NCBI RefSeq assembly: GCF_020497125.1
Contig: NC_059081.1
Location: 21,299,105-21,363,104 of the forward strand
DNA: 64,000 nt
Source of the DNA: Mauremys mutica
Taxonomy: Eukaryota; Chordata; Testudines; Geoemydidae
Direction: 5' to 3'
In this document: one piece after another, positions 58,250 to 64,000 of the stretch
Layout of the letters: every line of letters starts with the position of its first letter
How positions within the stretch are numbered: position 1 is the stretch's first letter
Translations under genes and position numbers: made by a program
The notes under the pieces: generated by a model
What the model was told of the DNA's origin: nothing
Seen by the model: only the letters and a program-made list of their open reading frames with translations
Database searches by the model: none

Positions 58250-59690
58250 TAATCACAGAAATGTTGGATTGGAAAAGATCTTGATAGGTCTCCTAGTCCA
58301 GTCCCTGCACTGAGGTAGGACTAAGTATGTCCTAGACCAATCGTGACTGATGTGTGTCTAACCTTTTCTTAAAAACCTCCAAAGATGGAAACTCTACAAC
58401 CTCCCTCATATTTTTTTCAGTGCTTAACTACCTTTACACTTAGAAAGTTTTTCCTAATGTCTAACCTAAATCTCCCTTGCTGTAATTTAAGCCCATTACT
58501 TCTTGTGCTGTCCTCAGTGGCTAAAGAGAACAATTTTCCTCCCTCCTCTTTATAACCACCTTTTATGTAATTGATGACTTATGTCCCTCCTCAGTCTTCT
58601 CTCTCCAGACTTAACAAGCCCAATTTTTTTTAATCTTTCCACATAGGTCATGTTTTCTATAACGTTAATCATTTTTATTGCTCTCCTTTGGACTCTCCAG
58701 TTTATTGCTCTCCAGTTTATCCACATCCTTCTTGAGGTGTGATGCCCAGAAATGGAGACAATACTCCAGCTGAGGCTTTATTAGTTCAGAGTAGAGTGGA
58801 CATCTCATGTCTTGCTTACAAACACTCCTGCTAGTACATACTAGAAAGATGTTTGCTTTTTTTTTTTTTTTGCAACCATATTACATTGTTGATTCATATT
58901 TAGTGTGTGATCCACTATAATCCACAGATCTTTTCTGCAGTACTCCTTCCCAGGCAGTAATTTTCCAATCTGTATTTCTGTAATTGACTATTCCTTCCTA
59001 AGTATAGTACTTTGCATTTGTCCTTATTGAATTTCATCCTCTTTATTTCAGACCATTTCTCCCATTTGTCAAGATCATTTTGAATTCTAATCCTGTCATC
59101 CAAAACACTTGCAACCCTTGCCAGCTTGGGTGTGGTATCCACAAACTTTATAAGTGTACTCTTTATGCCATTATCTCAAACATTTATGAAGATAATGAAT
59201 AGAACCAGACCCAGGACAAACCCCACTCAATATGCCCTTCTAGCTTGACTGTGAATCATTTATATCAATTTCCTAAGTACAGCTTTACAACCATTTGAGC
59301 ACCCACCTTATAGTAAGTTTGTCTAGGCTACATTTCCCTAGTTTGCATAGGAGAAGGTCATGTGCTAGAGTATTAAAAGTCTTACTAAAGCTGAGATACA
59401 TCACATCTTCTGCTTCACCCTCCCATCCACAAGGCTTATTGCCTTGTCAATGAAGGATATTAGGTTGGTTTGACATAACTTGCTCTTGAAAAATCCATGT
59501 TGGCTATTACTTATCACCATATTATCTTCTAGGTACTTAAAATTGATAGTTTGATTATTTCTTCAATTAGCTGATTAGTCTATAATTCCCTGGGCTGTCC
59601 TTATTTCCCCTTTTTATAGATGGGTACTATACTTGCGCTTTTCCAGTCCTCTGAAATCTCTCCTGTCCTTCATGAGGTCTCGAAGATAAC
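58250..59690 (-). mobile_element. CR1 LINE (1.4 kb) nested in the RTE-like LINE
   Basis: Plus-strand landmarks, reverse complement to CR1: CCTCCTCAGTCTTCTCTC, GATGCCCAGAAATGGAGACA, ATACTCCAGCTGAGGC, GTACTTTGCATTTGTCC, ATTGAATTTCATCCTC, AATCCATGTTGGCTATTAC and ATGGGTACTATACTTGCGC. The 3' end is at low coordinate (58250, near TTGGATTGGAAAAGATC). On both sides the sequence returns to the RTE-like LINE, so this copy is the younger one. Confidence 0.88.
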
Positions 59691-59739
59691 CTGTATATTT
59701 AGTTTTCTTTTGGACTTCTACTGACCCACATAACCTCAG

Positions 59740-60540
59740 TGTTAGTCACGTTTATTTTCATCCCATGCCCACTGAACTGGTCATACCACTGGTTTACTAT
59801 TTCCTCCAGGTCTTCTTTTGGGCATGCTATGTCTTCTGCATACAACAGCTTCTCATCTTTTCCTACTGGGATCTACCTTCTGACATAGCCTGTTAACATG
59901 ATACACAACAGTGGACTGAAGGCAGAACCCCGATGCAGACAGACTTGCACTTCTAAGTGGTTTGTCATTCCACAACATATTTGGATTACTCTTTTAGGTG
60001 ATCTATATATGACATTCAGCATAATTATTAAATCTTCAGACACTGCATATTTCCTCAGTTCCAGCATGAACATCCTTCTATACACCTTACTGTATGTCTT
60101 TTCCAGGTCTATAAAAGCCAGAAGACATCCTGCTGGCATTTTAGATTCTTATCTATCATTTGACAACTTAAAAACATGGCATCTGTGGTTTTTCATCCTT
60201 TCCTAAAGCTGAACTATTCTTGTTTGAGGAGCGATTCCACCATACTCCTAGCATCCAAGATGAGTTCCAGTATCTTCATCCCATGCAATAGCAACTTTAT
60301 CCCTCCATAGCTTCCATATTCATGGATACTTCCCTTTTTATGCATTGGGATCAAGACAGACTTACATCCATCTTTCAGTATTCTCTTGTCTCACCATATG
60401 GTCTTAACCACTCTGCTCATCCATTTTGTGCCTCTGTTGGCCAAGACTTTCACCAGGTCTGCCATTACTTCATCATGTTTCACTGCCTTTTTTCATTATC
60501 TGGATTGCATTTCTCACCTCTTCCTCCTCGGTTATAATCT
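59740..60540 (-). pseudogene. RTE-like LINE reverse transcriptase, fingers and palm remnant
   Basis: A LINE reverse transcriptase copies its RNA at a nicked target. Seen: FIDLEKTYSKV, the palm motif A position (F/Y-x-D-x-x-K-A-Y/F-D pattern), with the second acidic residue altered to Ser. Then VQVCLHRGSAFSPLL, the motif B position (normally Q-G-S-x-L-S-P), here with R for Q. The catalytic motif C (xxDD) was not found in this stretch. At least one frame break separates the N-terminal ITEEEEVRNAI piece from the palm. It is non-functional as read. Confidence 0.68.
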
Positions 60541-60930
60541 GTTTTAGGTACCACTTTAGGATCACATGTTGGGAACTTCACCAAAAAGGAGCTTGCCTCA
60601 TTCAAGATAAATGAAGGAGAGGTGAAAACTTGTCCTGGTGTTACTAGCAGTCTCCTTTGTTCATCATTTACCAATGGTGTTGCAATGTCATCCTCCGTCT
60701 CTGTGTCTTTCGTTTTTACAATTCTACACATCTTCGTGCCAGCCACATGTCGGTAGTTTAAAAGTTTAGCATACAGGATGTCCATTGTTCTCTCAGTGGT
60801 GGAAACAAAAGCCAAAGTGATATAATGTTGGTGAGGAAACCTCAGTGGAGTTAATTTATGGACTGCAAAGGGATACCTAGTGAGATGAGAGCACTGCAGC
60901 AAAGATTGTGGTAGCGTGTTGGACAAGGAG

Positions 60931-61202
60931 GGAATTAAGCTCAAAAGAAACAAGATGAAAGTTGGTGAAGTTAAGGGGAGGAGTGGCAGAGAAGTTTGTG
61001 CAAGCAGTGCAGGACAGATTTGTCATCAGTTGCAGAGGAATGGAATCACCTCGAAAGAATATGAGTGGCAGTGGAAGAGGTTTGTAGGTTATGCAGAATA
61101 TGAAAAAAACAAGGGACAGAGGTTGACAACCAAAGTGCAGGTAAAATCTACATTTGTAAAATCTGAAAAAAGAAATGGCATGTAAAGAAAAAGACATTAA
61201 CA
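60931..61202. other. Unassigned sequence between the LINE and the hAT element
   Basis: A purine-rich 270 bp with incidental open frames on both strands; no family resemblance. Confidence 0.35.
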
Positions 61203-61564
61203 AGGGCTGTTGATTAATCGCAGTTAACTTATGTGATTAACTGAAAAAAAATTAATTGCAATTAATCGCAGTTTTAATCGCACTGTTAAACTATAGAATA
61301 CCAACTGAAATTTATTAACATTTTGGATGTTTTTCTACATTTTCAAATATATTGATTTCAATTACAACACAGAATACAAAGTGTACAGTGCTCACTTTAT
61401 ATTACTTTGTTACAAATATTTGCACTGTAAAAATGATAAAAGAAATATTATTTTTGAATTCACCTCATACAAGTACTGTAGTGTAATCTCTTTATCATGA
61501 AAGCGTAACTTACAAATGTAGATTTTTGTTACATGACTGCACTCAAAACAAAATAATTTTGCCA

Positions 61565-61672
61565 GTGGGAGCCGCAACTGGATGAACCTGAGGACATGGC
61601 AGATAAACAAAACGGCCCGGCCCGCCAGGGTGCTTACCCTGGCGAGCCACGTGCCAAAGGTTGCTGATCCCT
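61565..61672. mobile_element. hAT-type element fragment nested in the left arm
   Basis: GGCCCGGCCCGCCAGGGTGC and GGCGAGCCACGTGCCAAAGG then TTGCTGATCCCTG: the inverted end of a common hAT family that begins CAGGGGTCGGCAACC. Only one end is present. Confidence 0.7.
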
Positions 61673-61696
61673 GCTTTAGAGCCTACAAGTAGTCTA

Positions 61697-61920
61697 CTCA
61701 GTCCTACTTCTTGTTCAGCCAATCACTAAGAGAAACAAGTTTGTTTACATTTACGGAAGATAATGCTGCCTGCTTGTTATTTACAATATCACCTGAAAGT
61801 GAGAACAGTTATTTGCATAGTACTTTTGTAGCCGGAACTGCAAGATATTTACATGCCAGATATGCTAAACATTTGTATGCCCCTTCATGCTTTTGGCCAC
61901 CATTCCGAGGGACTTGCTTC
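61697..61920 (-). pseudogene. hAT transposase C-terminal dimerisation region, left (inverted) copy
   Basis: Minus-strand translation gives HEGAYKCLAYLACKYLAVPA, then a stop within the equivalent of the CERLFS motif, then LFSLSGDIVNNKQAALSS and VNVNKLVSLSDWLNKK followed by a stop codon. This is the hATC dimerisation domain at the end of hAT transposases. It is inverted relative to the central and right-arm coding sequence, which is the fold-back structure. Confidence 0.75.
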
Positions 61921-62099
61921 CATGCTTATGACACTCATTAAAAACATAATGTGTCTGAACTCCTTAGGGGAGAATTGTATGTCTGCTGCTACATGTTTTA
62001 CCTGCATTCTGCAACATATTTCATGTTATAGCAGTCTCAGATGACCCAGCATGTTGTTCATTTTAAGAACACTTTCACTACATATTTGACAAAACACAA

Positions 62100-62360
62100 A
62101 GAAGGTACCCGTGTGAAATTTCTCAAGATAGCTGCAGCGCTCGACCCAAGATTTAAGAATCTGAAGTACCTTCCAAAATCTGAGAGGGACGGGATGTGGA
62201 GCATGCGTTCAGAAGTATGAAAAGAGCAACATTCCAATGCGGAAACTACAAAATCAGAACCACCAACAAATAAATCACTTGTAGGTAACATTGTAAACAA
62301 GAAGGAGGCAGCATTATCTCTGGCAAATGTAAACAAACTAGTTTGTCTGAACAAGAAGTA
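62100..62360 (+). pseudogene. hAT transposase fragment, central part fused by deletion to the C-terminus
   Basis: Plus-strand reading gives KEGTRVKFLKIAAALDPRF and KNLKYLPKSERDGMWSMRSEV, then a stop, and after a short deletion junction NIVNKKEAALSLANVNKLVC and a terminal LNKK. The part that would hold the CPLxWW segment is deleted. It is a remnant of a host-type hAT transposase that once cut and pasted this element. Confidence 0.72.
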
Positions 62361-62751
62361 AGACTGAGTGGACTTGTAGGCTCTAAAGTTTTACATTATT
62401 TTATTTTTAATGTAGTTATTTTTATACAAAACTCTACATTTGTGAGTTCAACTTTCATGACAAAGAGATTGCACTACAGTACTTGTATTAAGTTAATTTA
62501 AAAATACTATTTCTTTTATTTTTACGGTGCAAATATTTATAATAATAAATAAATAACTAAATACAAAGTGAGAACTGCACACTTTGTATTCTGTGTTGTA
62601 ATTGAAATCAATATATTTGAAAACGTGGAAAACATCCAAAAATATTTATATCAATGGTATTGTATTATTGTTTAACAGTGTGATTAATCACAATTAATTT
62701 TTAATCATGTGATTAATCGTGATCCTTTTTTTTTTAAATCACAACAGCCCT

Positions 62752-63045
62752 ACAAAGAAACAAAGTGAGCTGCCAAACAGGCAGTGAAAAAGCCAAGGAG
62801 ACTGCTCTAGTCGTTGCTCAGATTTGGATAAGCATCTGAATTTTTGGGTGTAAGTTTAAACCAGGTCTCTGAACCTTTAGAACTCCACCTATTACTGAGT
62901 TCATTGTGTGCAGAAAAGCAACTGCTCTAACAAATATATTGTAAAAATGCATCCTTTCTCGGAGCTTTGTGCACATCCTACCACAAGGAGGGTCCCCCCC
63001 GTCTTCTTCATTAGACTCTGGCAAGCTCTTCTCTTTCTGTACATG
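62752..63045. other. Unassigned sequence
   Basis: No recognised element between the hAT element and the CR1 fragment. Confidence 0.4.
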
Positions 63046-63316
63046 GTTTTTGAAAGTAATGGTCTTAAACTGCAGCAAGCAAGCTTCAGATTAGACATTA
63101 GGAAAAAATTCCTAACTCTCAGCGTATTTAAGCACTGGAACAAATTACCTAGGGAGGTTATGGAATCTTCGTCATTGAAGGTTTTTAAGAAAAGGTTCAG
63201 CAAACACCTGTCAGGGATGGTTCAGAAAACATTTAGTCCTGCCTCAGTGCAGGGAACTGAACTAGGTGACCTGTCAAGGTTCCTTCTAGTCCTACATGTC
63301 TGTGATTCTGTGTTCA
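63046..63316 (+). mobile_element. CR1-family LINE 3' fragment
   Basis: The plus strand reads through the end of CR1 ORF2: [20 protein letters not shown] and [18 protein letters not shown], then the 3' end with AGGTGACCTGTCAAGGTTCC and AGTCCTACATGTCTGTGATT. An open frame of 164 codons (62908-63402) spans it but its flanks are not CR1. Confidence 0.82.
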
Positions 63317-63512
63317 AACCTGATGCTATATTCTCCCTAGCTGAGATAAAATCTGTATTTCCTTTACCCTTGCGATATATATATGGGACTGATATTGGGT
63401 GAATCTAGCGAAGCATTCTTTCTCACTCAATTTTGTATAAAATTCTGGAGTTGTATGTAAACATGGGTACTGGGAAAAGGTATCCTGCAAAGAGAACTAT
63501 ACGTACCTAAAT

Positions 63513-63839
63513 CAATGGTCCCCAAACTTTTTACCTCATGCCCCTGCCCTTATCCCAGTCCGGGGCTCCCAACTCCCAGGAGCCAGGGCTGGGAGCTTGG
63601 TCACAGCTCCAGGAGGGGGAGGCACAGATAGGAGTAAGGGGGCCGAGGCTGGGGCCACAGTTGGATCCAGCAGCAGGGTCTTGGGTGGAAGCTGGGGCCC
63701 CGGATGTGGGGATGGAAGCTGGGGCCAGGGCCGCGGCCACAAGTGTAGAGGGGTATCACTCCCTCCCTGCCCCCAATGGGGGCTGGCCTGGGCCCCAGCC
63801 ATGCCTTCCCCAAATGTTCCCACAGTTCGGGGACCTCTG
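63513..63839. mobile_element. hAT-type MITE (327 bp)
   Basis: Starts CAATGGTCCCCAAACTTTTT and ends GTTCGGGGACCTCTG (inverted). Flanking octamers acctaaat (63505-63512) and acctaact (63840-63847) match at 7 of 8 positions. The interior is GC-rich (GGGGCC words); open frames within are incidental. Confidence 0.83.
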
Positions 63840-63847
63840 ACCTAACT

Positions 63848-64000
63848 ACATGTACATACCTTCAGATTTGCATTTGCCCTTATTGATGCTATTTTCTATC
63901 TTCCTAACAAATCTTGAAGTAAAGGTTTTCAAGATCCGACATATCGAGTCTCATTAGTTTCTAAATTTCATCCTTAAATTTTTCATCTGAATCTGCCAAA
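63848..64000. other. Unassigned intronic sequence at the window edge
   Basis: No recognised feature. Confidence 0.4.

Larger units (their letters stand above)
57450..60930 (-). mobile_element. RTE-like LINE with two nested CR1 insertions
   Basis: Minus-strand reading gives, in order, IITEEEEVRNAIQIMK (about 60485-60535), an ADLVKVLANRGTKWM segment (about 60430-60475), then LAFIDLEKTYSKVYRRMF (near 60100) and LEVQVCLHRGSAFSPLL. After a CR1 insertion (58250-59690) comes VNRTMVCPIMLFGVEAW (about 58040-58090). These are the palm, thumb and post-RT segments of an RTE-like reverse transcriptase. The right boundary is uncertain. Stops and shifts make it inactive. Confidence 0.7.
61203..62751 (+). 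mobile_element. Defective fold-back hAT transposon with long inverted arms
   Basis: Outer ends are AGGGCTGTTG and its inverse, followed by GATTAATCGCAGTTAA-type repeats. The arms are several hundred bp long: left 61203 to about 61800, right about 62283-62751. Both include CAGTACTTGTAT/ATACAAGTACTGTAG, the ATTTGCACTGTAAAA block and the end of a transposase gene. The centre encodes, on the plus strand, AAALDPRFKNLKYLPKSERD (about 62130-62190), a hAT transposase motif. Flanking 8-bp duplications were not resolved. A 108-bp fragment of another hAT (61565-61672) lies in the left arm. Confidence 0.8.

Noticed and set aside
60480..60953. A 157-codon minus-strand open frame as an independent gene
   Set aside because: Another frame of the same strand carries the LINE ITEEEEVRNAI motif, so this frame is probably a shadow of the LINE remnant.
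63531..63845. Overlapping 70-100 codon open frames on both strands
   Set aside because: They are contained in the GC-rich hAT MITE at 63513-63839 and have no family resemblance.

Overview
This window is vertebrate nuclear DNA, most likely from a turtle or a close non-avian sauropsid. The evidence is the mixture of CR1 LINEs, DIRS-like tyrosine-recombinase retrotransposons, many hAT and Harbinger-type miniature transposons, endogenous-retrovirus and Gypsy-like solo LTRs, and a short element carrying the TTAGTCTCTAAGGTGCCAC motif that I associate with turtle genomes. The species call rests on recognition, not on a search.

Only one host coding feature is supportable: a 138-nt exon on the minus strand at 44868-45005. 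It encodes one complete LDL-receptor class A module whose sequence matches the N-terminal part of LRP1B. It is a phase 1-1 exon with good acceptor and donor sites. The rest of the window is best read as the two large flanking introns of LRP1B, which is transcribed from high to low coordinates here. No promoter, RNA gene, CRISPR array or second host exon was found.

Layout. 1-2456: unassigned sequence, an 880-bp Harbinger-like MITE with TAA target duplications, and a composite element. 4530-9135: a DIRS-like element (minus strand) interrupted by a 199-bp hAT MITE and by a 785-bp solo LTR with AGGGT duplications. 10700-13230: a 162-bp hAT MITE, a second, larger copy of the same LTR (GCTCC duplications) carrying three covarying hairpin units, and a 125-bp TA-flanked MITE. 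13465-16540: one CR1 split by a 1.3-kb insertion. 17569-17671: a fold-back retroposed element with a 13-bp target duplication. 20150-25300: CR1 pieces, a MIR-like piece, a Gypsy-like solo LTR and small palindromic repeats. 27065-29330 and 37525-41275: two more DIRS-like elements, the latter with visible inverted termini and a LINE inserted in it. 30435-30760, 41964-42640 and 63513-63839: hAT MITEs, the middle one extremely GC-rich. 45147-46628: a local duplication, a perfect 44-bp palindrome and mosaic joins close to the LRP1B exon. 47285-48200: CR1, plus strand. 57450-60930: an RTE-like LINE (minus) with two CR1 copies nested in it. 61203-62751: a defective fold-back hAT element.

The genes do not form a pathway. 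The window is a record of nested transposition in a large intron. Every mobile-element reading frame seen is broken, so none is proposed to be functional. The most interesting signals are structural: the covarying hairpins near an LTR end, the palindrome-plus-duplication rearrangement, and repeated loss of reverse transcriptase from DIRS elements that still show recombinase motifs.
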